Source: JAFGRU01 sp963665915 (lineage in GTDB: Bacteria > Desulfobacterota > Desulfuromonadia > Desulfuromonadales > JAAYDE01). From it: a stretch of 64,000 bases of DNA. A model generated the notes under the pieces. It was not told the DNA's origin. It did no database searches and saw nothing but the letters and a program-made list of their open reading frames with translations. How positions within the stretch are numbered: the stretch's first letter is position 1; each line of letters opens with the position of its first letter. The stretch is taken from contig CAXXSG010000007.1 of NCBI GenBank assembly GCA_963665915.2, forward strand, positions 62,001-126,000, given 5' to 3'. Below are positions 46,218-57,069 of this stretch, one piece after another. A program made the translations under genes and the position numbers.

Positions 46218-47471
46218 TCACAGGTTGTCGGGTATGGTTTCTTTCGCGGTCAAATCTTCGTAACTTTCCCTCTCGCGAATAGTCAGAATCTGATTTTCTT
46301 TAACCAGAATTTCCGGTGCCCGGGGACGGCTGTTGTAGTTGGAACTCATGGTGAAACCATAGGCTCCTGCCGAGGTGACGGCCAGCAGATCCCCCGGCTG
46401 AAACGCGGGGATTTCCCGATCGCGGGCAAAAAAATCTCCCGATTCGCAGATTGGTCCGACCACATCGGCGACCATGGTTTCCTCACGGCTGCGATCCACT
46501 GCAATGATCCCCTGAAAGGCTCCGTAGAGTGCGGGGCGGGCGAGGTCATTCATGGCGCCATCGCTGATGACGAAGTTTTTGGTCTCCCCTTTTTTGGTAT
46601 AAAGAACCCGGCAGACCAGGATGCCCGCGTTTCCGGTCAGAACCCGGCCCGGTTCGAAAACGAGCGTCACATCCAAGCCGCGGGTGGCGTCGATGATGGC
46701 CTGCGCGTATTCGTCAAAATCGGGTGGGCTCTCATCTTCATAGGTGATCCCAAGGCCTCCCCCGAGATCAAGGTAACGGATGTTGAATCCCTCTTTCTGG
46801 AGGATCGCAACCAGGTCGCGGATTTTTCCGATGGCATCCACAAACGGCGAAAGTTTGGTCAGCTGACTGCCGATGTGGCAGTCTACGCCAACCACCTCAA
46901 TGTTGGGAAGTGAGGCTGCGTTGCGATACTCCTGAACCGCTTCCTGAATGTTGATGCCGAACTTGGCCTTTTTCATACCCGTGGAAATATAGGGATGGGT
47001 CTGAGGGTCGACATCGGGGTTGACACGAATGGCGACGCGCGCCTTTTTTCCCATTTCTCCGGCAATGGTGTTGATCTGCAGCAGTTCCTGGGGGGATTCG
47101 ACGTTAAACATAAGAATGTCGGCCTCAAGAGCTTCTCTTATTTCCCGGGTGCTTTTCCCGACTCCCGAGTAGACGATCTTTTCGGCGCTACAGCCTGCCT
47201 TGAGGCCCCGGTACAACTCTCCGCCCGAGACGATATCAAGACCCGCGCCGTTGGCAGTGAAAATTTTCAGCACCGCAAGATTGCTGTTGGCTTTGACCGA
47301 ATAGCAGACCAGGTGCGGAACCGCGGCGAATGCTTCCTGAAAGCGCACAATGTGGCGCGTCAGTGTGGCGTTGGAATAGAGGTAAAAAGGGGTTCCGACC
47401 TGCGCGGCGATCTCCCTGACCGCCACCTTTTCGCAGTAAAGATCGTTGTCAGCATAGTGAAAATGATTCAT
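46218..47471 (-). CDS. lysA: Diaminopimelate decarboxylase
   Basis: 417 residues of the fold III PLP decarboxylases. The PLP lysine is in YSVKANSN, HIGSQ and GGGLGI bind the phosphate, and CESGDFF carries the cysteine that crosses into the partner subunit. Makes lysine from meso-DAP. ATG 47471 follows GAAGGTTTGCC. R1 copy E lies just upstream. Confidence 0.96.
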   Translation of the reverse strand: MNHFHYADNDLYCEKVAVREIAAQVGTPFYLYSNATLTRHIVRFQEAFAAVPHLVCYSVKANSNLAVLKIFTANGAGLDIVSGGELYRGLKAGCSAEKIVYSGVGKSTREIREALEADILMFNVESPQELLQINTIAGEMGKKARVAIRVNPDVDPQTHPYISTGMKKAKFGINIQEAVQEYRNAASLPNIEVVGVDCHIGSQLTKLSPFVDAIGKIRDLVAILQKEGFNIRYLDLGGGLGITYEDESPPDFDEYAQAIIDATRGLDVTLVFEPGRVLTGNAGILVCRVLYTKKGETKNFVISDGAMNDLARPALYGAFQGIIAVDRSREETMVADVVGPICESGDFFARDREIPAFQPGDLLAVTSAGAYGFTMSSNYNSRPRAPEILVKENQILTIRERESYEDLTAKETIPDNL

Positions 47472-47497
47472 GGCAAACCTTCAAAAAAAAATGATAT

Positions 47498-47678
47498 AGC
47501 CCGGTTTTTTCATGAGGCTTTGTCGCGAAACCGGCAAGTGTGCGTCAGATCAAGCCAAGCACAGTGACGCGCTCTGCAGGCGTACTTGCTGTACGTCAAA
47601 GAGCAAGGAACGAGCACGGCTTGAGATGGCGTGCAATTGGCGGTTGCAGTAGAAGTCTTCATGAATAATCCGGGCTAA
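47498..47678. repeat. Dispersed repeat R1, copy E (reverse orientation)
   Basis: Full-length copy between lysA and the upstream lipoprotein gene, inverted relative to copies A-D. It runs from TAGCCCGGTTTTTTCATGA to TCATGAATAATCCGGGCTA. It would lie in the lysA leader on the minus strand. Confidence 0.87.
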
Positions 47679-47749
47679 GGGATTCCGACCGTTTTTTTCA
47701 GCCGGCTGCCCCTGAATTTTCTAAAAATAACATATTTTTTGGGGGGGAG

Positions 47750-48526
47750 CTAATCGTTTTCGGGAAGACCCAACGTAACCGGAGCGGAGTCTCCGCTTTC
47801 AATAATCAGATCGTCCAGACGCCAGACGGATCTCAGGGTATAAGTGTAAGTTTTGCCGTTTTCAACCGTGCCGTCGGTGAAGACATTGTCCGCCCAGTAA
47901 TCCTCGTTGATGGGCTTGCGGGGAGCAGGAGTTCCGGCCACCTGGCGATAAATGTTGTAGCCGAGAAAGTTGGGCTTGGGCTTCTCTGCCGGAGAAGGTG
48001 ACCAGTCCAGGGTAATGGAGCCTTTCTCGTTACGCGCCCGGAAGTTTTCCGGGGGAGGGGGTGAAACCAGAAATGCTTTTTGCGCGGCGGCTGATTCTCC
48101 CTGCCGTCCTGTGCGATTGAAAGGGGTTACTTTGTAGCGATAGCCAACATCCGGCTTGAGGTCAAAATCCCGGAAGAAAAGCGTATTCCCATCCCGGGAA
48201 GCCTGTTGCAGATATTCCAGGTCGAGATGGCGAAAAACTTCGTTGGATTCGTTGCATTCGGGGCAATCGGAGGCAAGCTCATAGCGGGTTTTGTAGACAT
48301 CGAAACCCTGCAGGTCCTGCAGAGGGGAGCCGTCCTCATTGGTTTTTGGAATGGTCCAGGAGACGAGAAAATATGGGCCGGCCTGATGCATGGCCAGACC
48401 GCCCGGCGCTTTTGGCAGGTGAGGGAGGGGAGGCTTAACCGGAGCTTTAACTCCACAGGCGGCAAGAAAAAAGAACACGAGGATGAGAAGCGCCAGGTTG
48501 AAGCCTTTTCCCGTGGAATATTTCAT
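47750..48526 (-). CDS. Lipoprotein with fibronectin type III-like domains
   Basis: About 258 residues. The signal peptide ends in the lipobox LAACG, followed by a Pro-rich linker and two fibronectin III-like modules (YFLVSWTIPKTNEDG, ITLDWSPSPAEKPKP, LGYNIYR). An envelope protein of unknown role at the place where Geobacter-type genomes carry a similar gene between argH and lysA. ATG 48526 overlaps the argH TGA (ATGA); an ATG at 48532 is also possible. Confidence 0.8.
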   Translation of the reverse strand: MKYSTGKGFNLALLILVFFFLAACGVKAPVKPPLPHLPKAPGGLAMHQAGPYFLVSWTIPKTNEDGSPLQDLQGFDVYKTRYELASDCPECNESNEVFRHLDLEYLQQASRDGNTLFFRDFDLKPDVGYRYKVTPFNRTGRQGESAAAQKAFLVSPPPPENFRARNEKGSITLDWSPSPAEKPKPNFLGYNIYRQVAGTPAPRKPINEDYWADNVFTDGTVENGKTYTYTLRSVWRLDDLIIESGDSAPVTLGLPEND

Positions 48527-49908
48527 GTCCATTCTAAAAGCTCCTGTCGTGCTCGTTCAATTTCTTTTCCAACCGCCGAAGTGGCTGTCCCCCCCGTGGC
48601 CGAGCGGGCGTTTACCGAGGCCTCCAGAGTCACGAAATCGTAAATATCGGCATCGATATTTTGTGAGAAAGAGTGGTATTCCTCCAGAGACAGTTCGGGA
48701 AGGTCTTTGCCGTGCTCAATGCAGTAGCGGACGGCTTTACCGACAACTTCGTGGGCTTCCCGGAAGGGAATCCCTTTGCGCACCAGGTAATCGGCAATGT
48801 CCGTGGCTGTGGAAAAGCCCCGCGCTGCCGCCGCCCTCATCCTTTCAGGACGGACCTTCATTTCCGCGATCATGTCGGCAAATATCTTCAGGCAGCCCTT
48901 GACGTTGTCGATGCTGTCGAACAGGGGTTCTTTGTCCTCCTGCATATCCTTGTTGTAAGCCAGGGGCAAGGATTTCATCAGGGTCAGAAAACTCACGAGA
49001 TTGCCGTAGATGCGCCCGCTTTTGCCGCGGATCAATTCCGGGACGTCCGGGTTTTTCTTTTGTGGCATGATGGAGCTGCCGGTGCAGAAGGAGTCACTCA
49101 ATTCGATAAAGCTGAAATCTGCGCTTGACCAGAGAATGATCTCCTCGGAGAAGCGGGACAGGTGCATCATAAGTATTGAGCAGGCACTGATGAATTCAAT
49201 AGCGAAATCCCGGTCGGAAACGCTGTCGAGACTGTTGCGGCTGACGTCACTGAAGCCGAGTTCCTGGGCCACGAATTCCCGATCGATGGGGAAGGTGGTC
49301 CCGGCCAGCGCCCCGGCGCCGAGGGGGAGGACGTCGACCCTTTTCAGACAGTCTTCGAGACGGGAGCGATCGCGCCTGAACATTTCAAAGTAGGCCAGCA
49401 TGTGATGGGAAAAAAGGATGGGCTGGGCTGTCTGCAGGTGGGTATAGCCGGGCATGATAATTTCAAGATGGTTCTCGGCCTGGCTCACCAGGGCTTGCCC
49501 CAGGCGCTGCAGTTGATTGAGTAAAGTGCGAATTTCATCCCGCAGGTAGAGGCGTATGTCAAGAGCCACCTGGTCGTTGCGGGAGCGGGCGGTATGCAGC
49601 TTGCCCCCCACCGGCCCGATGCGCTCAATCAAGCGTGCCTCGATGTTCATGTGGATATCTTCCAGGGCGACGGAGAAATCGAAGCGGCCGTCCTCAATCT
49701 CTTGGAGAATTTCTTCCAGGCCGTTTGTGATTTGCTCGGCCTCTTCCGCGCTGATGATTTCCTGCTTCGCCAGCATGCGGGCATGGACGATGGAGCCCTG
49801 GATATCGTAGCTGTAGAGTCGCTGATCAAAAGCGATTGAAGCGGTGAATTCTTCAACGAATTTATCCGTCGGCTGGCTGAAGCGACCTTGCCAGGGTTTT
49901 TCACTCAT
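48523..49908 (-). CDS. argH: Argininosuccinate lyase
   Basis: 461 residues, fumarase/aspartase superfamily. The signature SSIMPQKKNPD and the catalytic-loop THLQTAQPILFSHHM are present. Final step of arginine synthesis, splitting argininosuccinate to arginine and fumarate. 87 bp downstream of argG. Confidence 0.97.
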   Translation of the reverse strand: MSEKPWQGRFSQPTDKFVEEFTASIAFDQRLYSYDIQGSIVHARMLAKQEIISAEEAEQITNGLEEILQEIEDGRFDFSVALEDIHMNIEARLIERIGPVGGKLHTARSRNDQVALDIRLYLRDEIRTLLNQLQRLGQALVSQAENHLEIIMPGYTHLQTAQPILFSHHMLAYFEMFRRDRSRLEDCLKRVDVLPLGAGALAGTTFPIDREFVAQELGFSDVSRNSLDSVSDRDFAIEFISACSILMMHLSRFSEEIILWSSADFSFIELSDSFCTGSSIMPQKKNPDVPELIRGKSGRIYGNLVSFLTLMKSLPLAYNKDMQEDKEPLFDSIDNVKGCLKIFADMIAEMKVRPERMRAAAARGFSTATDIADYLVRKGIPFREAHEVVGKAVRYCIEHGKDLPELSLEEYHSFSQNIDADIYDFVTLEASVNARSATGGTATSAVGKEIERARQELLEWT

Positions 49909-49965
49909 TGATTTTCTCCCGATTCATTTACAGCTTGTTATTGAGTAACTATGCGCGTCCTTGAT

Positions 49966-49989
49966 TGATGGGTGCCGCGAGTCCATTAG
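49966..49989. repeat. Repeat R3 fragment
   Basis: GATGGGTGCCGCGAGTCCAT matches only the right end of R3 (compare GGGCGCCGCGAGTCCATTG at 45220). It lies between argG and argH. Confidence 0.5.
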
Positions 49990-49994
49990 TTACG

Positions 49995-51215
<1,221 letters not shown>

Positions 51216-51262
51216 TGTCAACTCCTTGCCAGCAGCGAAATAGGTTTTTAAATTAATCTAGT

Positions 51263-51901
51263 TTAAAGTAGTTTAATGACATAAGTTCCGGCTATCTTGT
51301 CGTGCCATCCCTGCTTTTGAGGGTCAATGGCGACCCAGAGATAGCCGATGCCGAGGACAATGGCGGAAATGAATTTGCCGACCACTTCCCGCAGCAGGGC
51401 TCTTCTGAAGCCGATTTCCTCGCCGTTGGTGCGCAAAACTTTTATCCGCAGAGCCATTTTGCCCGGTGTCTGGCCGCAGTAGCCGGTAAAAAACACATAG
51501 TAAATGACCCCGATCAGAGTGCTGAAGACCCCGGCCAGAATGGCCACCACCTCTTTGGTGTCTCCGCTCGTGAACTGGTCGGTCAGGCCGAGAGTGGCAA
51601 GCAGCAGAAAAACCAGGATGAATTGGAGCATCGTTACAACCAGCGAGTCGACCAGCGCGGCCACCACCCGGATCCAGAAACCTGCTTTGGGTATCTTTCC
51701 CAGGTCATTTATTATGCTTGCGGCAGACGCAGGCAATGCCTCGTTTTTTTCCGTGCTTTCCCTGCCGACTTCGGCGGCGTTCTTCGGGTGGAGGAGAAAA
51801 CAATGCTTGCACTTCGGACAGGTGACTCGGACATTGTTGCGCGAGACCCAATCCGTAGAAATTTCTTTGGAGAACCCACAGCAGGGGCAGGTTATCAGCA
51901 T
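51263..51901 (-). CDS. RDD-family membrane protein with N-terminal zinc ribbon
   Basis: 212 residues. A zinc ribbon (CPCC at 5-8, CPKC at about 28-31) of the MJ0042 type is followed by an RDD domain with about three membrane helices (WIRVVAALVDSLVVTMLQF, FTGYCGQTPGKMALRIKVL). Unknown role; its position inside the arginine operon between argF and argG may mean only co-transcription. Confidence 0.85.
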   Translation of the reverse strand: MLITCPCCGFSKEISTDWVSRNNVRVTCPKCKHCFLLHPKNAAEVGRESTEKNEALPASAASIINDLGKIPKAGFWIRVVAALVDSLVVTMLQFILVFLLLATLGLTDQFTSGDTKEVVAILAGVFSTLIGVIYYVFFTGYCGQTPGKMALRIKVLRTNGEEIGFRRALLREVVGKFISAIVLGIGYLWVAIDPQKQGWHDKIAGTYVIKLL

Positions 51902-51915
51902 GCAGGATACCCTGT

Positions 51916-52824
51916 TCAGCGCATAAGGGTGACCATGATCGCCTTTTGCACATGAAGACGATTTTCGGCCTCATCAAAAACCCTGGAGTGGGCTCCTTCG
52001 ATCACCTCATCGGTAATTTCCTCCCCGCGATGGGCCGGGAGGCAATGAAGAACAATGCATTCGGGATCCGCTACCTGGAGTATTTCCCGGTTGATCTGGA
52101 ATTTCTGAAAAGCCTTCTCTCTTTTCTTTTGTTCCTCTTCCTGGCCCATACTGGCCCAAACATCCGTATTCAGAACATGGGCTTTTTCCGCAGCTTCGAA
52201 AGGGTCTTCCGTCAAAAAAATCTTTGCACCGGCATCCTCGGCCCGCCGCAAAATTGCAGCATCCGGGCGAAAAGCCTTGGGGGTGGCGATTCTCAGTTCA
52301 AAGTCGAAAATCCTGGCCGCGTTGATCCAGCTGTTTGCCATGTTGTTGCCGTCGCCGATCCAGCAAAACGTCAGGTCGCTAAAAGAGCCCTTATCCTCGA
52401 TAACCGTGAAGATATCTGCCATGATCTGGCAGGGATGTAGAAGATCGGAAAGGCCGTTGATTACCGGGACATCCGACCATTGGGCCATATCGGTGACAAT
52501 CTGCTGGGCAAAGGTGCGGATCATGATCCCGTCGAGGTATCTGGAAAGAACGCGGGCCGTGTCCTGAATCGGTTCTCCGCGGCCCAACTGGGTGGTCCCT
52601 GAACTCAGAAAAAGAGCTGAGCCCCCCAGTTGAAACATGCCGACCTCGAAAGAAACACGGGTGCGGGTCGAGCTTTTCTCGAAAATCATCCCCAGGGTTT
52701 TGCCGCTTAAAAGGGGGTGGGGTTCCCCCGCTTTCTGTTTTTTCTTCAGTTCGGAAGTCAGGGCGAATATTCCCTCAAGGTCTTCCCGTTTCCAGTCTGA
52801 AATGGCTATAAAATCCTTTTTCAC
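51916..52824 (-). CDS. argF: Ornithine carbamoyltransferase
   Basis: 302 residues. SSTRTRVSFE binds carbamoyl phosphate, and VLHCLPAHRGEE carries the ornithine-site Cys. Makes citrulline. The start is GTG 52824, nine bases after AGGAG. Confidence 0.97.
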   Translation of the reverse strand: MKKDFIAISDWKREDLEGIFALTSELKKKQKAGEPHPLLSGKTLGMIFEKSSTRTRVSFEVGMFQLGGSALFLSSGTTQLGRGEPIQDTARVLSRYLDGIMIRTFAQQIVTDMAQWSDVPVINGLSDLLHPCQIMADIFTVIEDKGSFSDLTFCWIGDGNNMANSWINAARIFDFELRIATPKAFRPDAAILRRAEDAGAKIFLTEDPFEAAEKAHVLNTDVWASMGQEEEQKKREKAFQKFQINREILQVADPECIVLHCLPAHRGEEITDEVIEGAHSRVFDEAENRLHVQKAIMVTLMR

Positions 52825-52877
52825 TATAAACCGCTCCTGAGCGTATGTTTTTGAGCTGGGAAAATAGAAACGTCGGT

Positions 52878-54071
52878 TTACTGCGCTTTTAAAATCGGAT
52901 CGAGAATATCGAGAGCCTGATCAATCTCCTCTTGGCTGACAATCAAGGGGGGGACAAAGCGCAGCACTTTTCCCGCCGTGCAGTTGATCAGCAGACCTTT
53001 TTCCATAGCCTGGTTAACGATGTCCGCTCCCGGAATATCGAGCTCCATGCCGATAAAAAGGCCGCGGCCGCGAATTCTCTGGATAAACGAATATTTTTTC
53101 TTGAGATCTTCCAGGCGTTCGCACAGATATTTTCCCACCTGCCGGCAGTTTTCCAGGACGCCTTCTTCAAGAATGGTTTTTACGGCGGCCGTAGCTGCGG
53201 CGCACATCAGGGGGTTGCCGCCGAAAGTCGAGCCGTGGGTTCCCGGGACAAAAGTCCGGGCGATTTTTTCCGTTGCGATCATGGCACCTATGGGAGGACC
53301 GCCTGCCAGGGCTTTGGCCAGGGTCATGATGTCCGGGACCATCCCTTCGTGTTCGTGGGCGAACAGCTTTCCGGTCCTTCCGCAGCCGGACTGGACCTCG
53401 TCCAGAATCAGGATGAGATTCCGTTCATCGCAGATTTTTCGAACTTCCTGGAAGTAGCCGGGCGGAGGTATGTTGACGCCGCCCTCTCCCTGAACCGGCT
53501 CTAGCATGACGGCGCAGGTGTTGGGGCTGATGGCATTTTTGAGGGCTAAAATATCGCCAAAGGATACATATTTGAAACCTGGCACAATGGGGTTGAAGCC
53601 GGCGCGGACCTTTTCCTGACCGGTGGCGCTGATGGTGCCGATGGTGCGGCCGTGGAAAGAGGCCAGGGCCGTGATTACCTCGAAGTGGTTTTCGCCGTAG
53701 TTATCCCGGCTGAATTTGCGCACGAGCTTGAGGGCACCCTCATTGGCTTCCGCACCGGAGTTGCAGAAAAAGACCCGGTCACCGAAAGAGTGTTCGCACA
53801 GAAGTTCGGCCAGTTCGATTTGCTGCGGTATGTGGTAAAAGTTGGAGCAGTGGAGCAACTGCCCCGCCTGTTCCTGAAGAGCCGCTACAACCCTGGGGTG
53901 ACAGTGCCCCAGATTATTTACGGCCACCCCGGCAAGAAAGTCGAGATAGACTTTTCCGTCCACATCCCAGAGGCGGCATCCCTGGCCCTTTGAAAAGACG
54001 ATCGGGTAGCGGCCATAATTCTGAAAGATGACCTTTTCAGCCCGTGAAATCCAATTCTGTGACTGGGTCAT
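52878..54071 (-). CDS. argD: Acetylornithine aminotransferase
   Basis: 397 residues, class III PLP aminotransferase. LILDEVQSGCGRTGKLFAHE and the PLP lysine in MTLAKALAGG are visible. The start overlaps the argB stop by 4 bp (ATGA), so the two are translationally coupled. Could also serve in lysine synthesis in species lacking other enzymes, but dapL makes that unnecessary. Confidence 0.96.
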   Translation of the reverse strand: MTQSQNWISRAEKVIFQNYGRYPIVFSKGQGCRLWDVDGKVYLDFLAGVAVNNLGHCHPRVVAALQEQAGQLLHCSNFYHIPQQIELAELLCEHSFGDRVFFCNSGAEANEGALKLVRKFSRDNYGENHFEVITALASFHGRTIGTISATGQEKVRAGFNPIVPGFKYVSFGDILALKNAISPNTCAVMLEPVQGEGGVNIPPPGYFQEVRKICDERNLILILDEVQSGCGRTGKLFAHEHEGMVPDIMTLAKALAGGPPIGAMIATEKIARTFVPGTHGSTFGGNPLMCAAATAAVKTILEEGVLENCRQVGKYLCERLEDLKKKYSFIQRIRGRGLFIGMELDIPGADIVNQAMEKGLLINCTAGKVLRFVPPLIVSQEEIDQALDILDPILKAQ

Positions 54072-54961
54072 GTTGTTTCTCCCAGGGTTATTTCCGTGCC
54101 GATGCCCTCGTCGGTAAAAATTTCCAGGAGGCAGGCGTGCTGTATACGGCCGTCGATGATATGAGCTTTATGAACACCCTTCTCCAGGGCGCGGATACCG
54201 CAGTTTATTTTCGGGATCATGCCGCCTGTAATCGTATTGTTCTGAATCAGTTTGTCAACCTCTTGAGCCTTGAGATGTGAGATCAGTTCCCCTTGAGAAT
54301 TTTTGACACCTTCTACATCGGTAAGGAGGATCAACTTTTCGGCTTTCAGGGCTGCCGCGACTTCTCCTGCAACCATGTCGGCGTTGATGTTGAACGTTTC
54401 GCCGTTGGCGCCGCATCCGACCGGCGCGATGACCGGGATAAAGTTTCCTTGGTCGATCAGGGTGACGATCTCGGGGTTGATCTTTTCCACTTCTCCCGCC
54501 AGACCGATATCGATGATTTCCGACGTAAGGGTCTCCGGATTTACGGCCGTCATTTCGAGCTTGCGGCCCTGAATCAGGGTGCCGTCCTTGCCGGAAAGAC
54601 CTATGGCCTTGCCGCCGAAACGGTTGATGTTGGCGACGATCTCCTTGTTGATCTTGCCGCCGAGGACCATTTCCACCACATCCATGGTTTCCTGGTCGGT
54701 AACCCGGATGCCCCGGACAAACTGAGGCTCCTTACCCATGCTTTTCAGGACTTTCCCGATCTGGGGGCCCCCGCCGTGGACAACCACCGGATTCATGCCG
54801 ATGTATTTGAGGAGGATGACATCCTTGGCGAAACTCTCTTTGAGCTTCTCCTCAACCATGGCGTTGCCACCATATTTGATGACAATGGTCCGGCCGTAAA
54901 ATTTTTTGATGTAGGGCAGGGCCTCCATGAGGACGCTGGCCCGTTCGATCATTTTTTCCAT
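54068..54961 (-). CDS. argB: Acetylglutamate kinase
   Basis: 297 residues, amino acid kinase fold. VIKYGGNAM near the start and VVHGGGPQIGKVL form the substrate and ATP sites. An N-terminal helix of about 20 residues ahead of the kinase core is typical of arginine-inhibited hexameric forms. ATG 54961 follows GAGGACAGCC, 9 bp after hslU. Confidence 0.96.
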   Translation of the reverse strand: MEKMIERASVLMEALPYIKKFYGRTIVIKYGGNAMVEEKLKESFAKDVILLKYIGMNPVVVHGGGPQIGKVLKSMGKEPQFVRGIRVTDQETMDVVEMVLGGKINKEIVANINRFGGKAIGLSGKDGTLIQGRKLEMTAVNPETLTSEIIDIGLAGEVEKINPEIVTLIDQGNFIPVIAPVGCGANGETFNINADMVAGEVAAALKAEKLILLTDVEGVKNSQGELISHLKAQEVDKLIQNNTITGGMIPKINCGIRALEKGVHKAHIIDGRIQHACLLEIFTDEGIGTEITLGETT

Positions 54962-54970
54962 GGCTGTCCT

Positions 54971-56302
54971 CTAAAGGATATAGTTGGCCAGGTCTTCGTT
55001 GGTGGAAATGTCTTCGAGGCGGGAACGAACATATTCCGCATCGATTTCCACTGTCTTTTCCTGGAGTTCCGGGGCATCGAAAGAAATTTCGTCGAGGAGT
55101 TTTTCCATGATCGTGTGCAGCCGCCTGGCCCCGATATTTTCAGTGCGGCTGTTGACCAGAGCGGCGACCTTGGCGATTTCCCGAACAGAGTCCTCCCGGA
55201 AGGTCAGCTGGATGCTTTCGGTTTTGAGCAAAGCACTGTATTGACGGAGGAGAGCGTTCTGGGGTTCCTGGAGTATGCGCACGAAGTCCTCTTCCGTCAA
55301 CTTTTCAAGCTCAACCCGGATCGGAAAGCGACCTTGAAGTTCGGGGATGAGGTCGGAAGGTTTGGTCACATGAAACGCGCCTGCGGCCACGAAAAGGATG
55401 TGGTCCGTTTTCACCGGCCCATATTTGGTGTTGACGGTACACCCTTCCACAATCGGCAAAATATCCCGTTGGACGCCCTCCCTGGAAACTTCCGGACCCT
55501 GTCCCCCCTCGCGGCTGGCGATCTTGTCGATCTCATCGATAAAAATGATGCCGGTCTGTTCAGTACGCTCCTTGGCAAGAGTGGTGACCTTGTCCATGTC
55601 GACGAGTTTTTCGGCCTCCATTTCAATCAGTATTTCACGGGCTTCAAATACTTTCATACGGCGGCGCTTGGTCTTTTTGGGGAAAAGGCTGCCGAACATG
55701 TCCTTCATATTGATGTCCATTTCCTCCGTCCCCTGGGGTGTGAAAATTTCCATGACCGGCATTTTCGACACTTGGGATTCCACTTCGACCATTCGGTCAT
55801 CCAGTGAACCCAGACGCAGAAGTTTCTTCAGCTTTTCACGGGTGTGCTCGCGGCTCTCCTGTTTTTCGGGATCGGTTGTTTGCGCCTCGCCGGGAAGAAG
55901 CAGATCAAGGAGGCGCTCTTCCGCGAGGTCTTCCGCCTTGATCCGCACAGTTTTGGCCTCTTCCTCCTTGACCAGGATGATGGCCAGTTCCAGGAGGTCC
56001 CGAACCATGCTTTCCACATCGCGACCCACATAACCGACTTCCGTGAATTTGCTCGCTTCCACCTTGACAAAAGGTGCCTGCGCCAGTTTGGCCAGGCGGC
56101 GGGCAATCTCGGTTTTTCCGACGCCGGTGGGACCGATCATGATGATATTTTTAGGTGCGATCTCATCGCGCAGCTCAGGAGGGACCTGCTGGCGACGCCA
56201 GCGGTTGCGCAGGGCGATGGCCACGGCCCTTTTTGCGGCGTTCTGGCCGACAATAAAACAGTCCAGTTCCGATACGATCTCACGGGGGGTAAAATTATTC
56301 AC
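54971..56302 (-). CDS. hslU: HslU ATPase of the HslVU protease
   Basis: 443 residues, AAA+ unfoldase. Walker A GPTGVGKTEIARRLA, the pore motif GYVGRD, Walker B FIDEIDKIA and the C-terminal NLANYIL-like end (EDLANYIL), which docks in HslV. Starts at GTG 56302 and overlaps hslV by 4 bp (GTGA), typical coupling. Confidence 0.97.
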   Translation of the reverse strand: MNNFTPREIVSELDCFIVGQNAAKRAVAIALRNRWRRQQVPPELRDEIAPKNIIMIGPTGVGKTEIARRLAKLAQAPFVKVEASKFTEVGYVGRDVESMVRDLLELAIILVKEEEAKTVRIKAEDLAEERLLDLLLPGEAQTTDPEKQESREHTREKLKKLLRLGSLDDRMVEVESQVSKMPVMEIFTPQGTEEMDINMKDMFGSLFPKKTKRRRMKVFEAREILIEMEAEKLVDMDKVTTLAKERTEQTGIIFIDEIDKIASREGGQGPEVSREGVQRDILPIVEGCTVNTKYGPVKTDHILFVAAGAFHVTKPSDLIPELQGRFPIRVELEKLTEEDFVRILQEPQNALLRQYSALLKTESIQLTFREDSVREIAKVAALVNSRTENIGARRLHTIMEKLLDEISFDAPELQEKTVEIDAEYVRSRLEDISTNEDLANYIL

Positions 56303-56829
56303 GGCAAAGTCTCAACAGTAATTTCATGGTTGGTGTAAATACAGATGTCAGCGGCAATGTTCAATGATCTTTCGGCTATTTCACGGGCACTGAGATCGGC
56401 ATTTTCATTAAAAGCCCGGGCCGCGGCCAGGGCATAGGAACCTCCCGAGCCGATGGCGGCGATGCCGTCGTCCGGCTCGATGATGTCGCCAGCCCCGGAG
56501 AGAACCAGGGTGGTCTCGTGATCAGCCACGATCAAAAGGGCCTCCAGGCGTCTCAGAATCCGGTCTGTTCGCCAGTCCTTGGCCAATGCGATGGCTGACC
56601 TCAGGAGGTTGCCCTGAAACTCCTTAAGCTTGGCATCGAATTTTTCAAACAGGGTGAAGGCATCCGCAGTACTTCCGGCGAATCCGGCAATGATGCGATC
56701 TTCAGACATTCGCCGGATCTTCTTGGCCGTATGTTTCATTACCGTATTTCCCAGGGTGACCTGGCCGTCACCGGCAATGGCAACCGAGTTGTTTTTGCGG
56801 ATGCATAAAATGGTTGTCCCTTCAAACAT
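56299..56829 (-). CDS. hslV: HslV peptidase of the HslVU protease
   Basis: 176 residues, proteasome beta-like. After removal of MFEG the mature chain starts at Thr in TTILCIRKN, the nucleophile. GDGQVTLGNTVMKHTAKK and GFAGSTADAFTLFEKF are family signatures. First gene of the hslVU-arg block; R3, a terminator and R2 lie upstream. Confidence 0.97.
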   Translation of the reverse strand: MFEGTTILCIRKNNSVAIAGDGQVTLGNTVMKHTAKKIRRMSEDRIIAGFAGSTADAFTLFEKFDAKLKEFQGNLLRSAIALAKDWRTDRILRRLEALLIVADHETTLVLSGAGDIIEPDDGIAAIGSGGSYALAAARAFNENADLSAREIAERSLNIAADICIYTNHEITVETLP

Positions 56830-56851
56830 TATCCAAACCTCGCAGTAAACT

Positions 56852-56978
56852 GTTCAGTACCTTGGACTCGCGGCACCCATGGAAAGGGTTTCTGGTGCCT
56901 GGCTGGCGACAGTCAAGCCCCACAGATGGGTTCATGCAGCCCTTGGAATGGGCGGTGCGAGGCTATCATCCAACGAGG
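56852..56978. repeat. Dispersed repeat R3, copy 2
   Basis: About 127 bp in the hslV leader, from TTCAGTACCTTGGACTCGCG to GCGAGGCTATCATCCAACGA. It matches copy 1 (45131-45245) in reverse, including GACAGTCAAGCCCCA and GATGGGTTCATGC, with a 10-bp internal length difference. Confidence 0.75.
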
Positions 56979-57010
56979 CGAATAGATATCCTCGCAGGAA
57001 AATAGCCCAA

Positions 57011-57062
57011 ATAAAAAAAATACTCCAAAAAATCCAATTTTCCAAGGACTTTTTGGAGTGTA
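57011..57062 (-). terminator. Intrinsic terminator for the alaS transcript
   Basis: Read on the minus strand, TACACTCCAAAAAGTCC pairs with GGATTTTTTGGAGTA around a ten-base loop and is followed by eight Ts. It lies 200 bp after the alaS stop and before the hslV leader, separating the recA-alaS and hslV-arg units. Confidence 0.85.
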
Positions 57063-57069
57063 GAAGATT

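Noticed and set aside
46153..47750. Lysine riboswitch before lysA
   Set aside because: The leader holds only repeat R1; no lysine-riboswitch core was recognised.
54293..55807. 504-codon plus-strand ORF
   Set aside because: Lies antisense to argB and hslU, both of which have full conserved motifs; the long frame reflects codon bias of the real genes.
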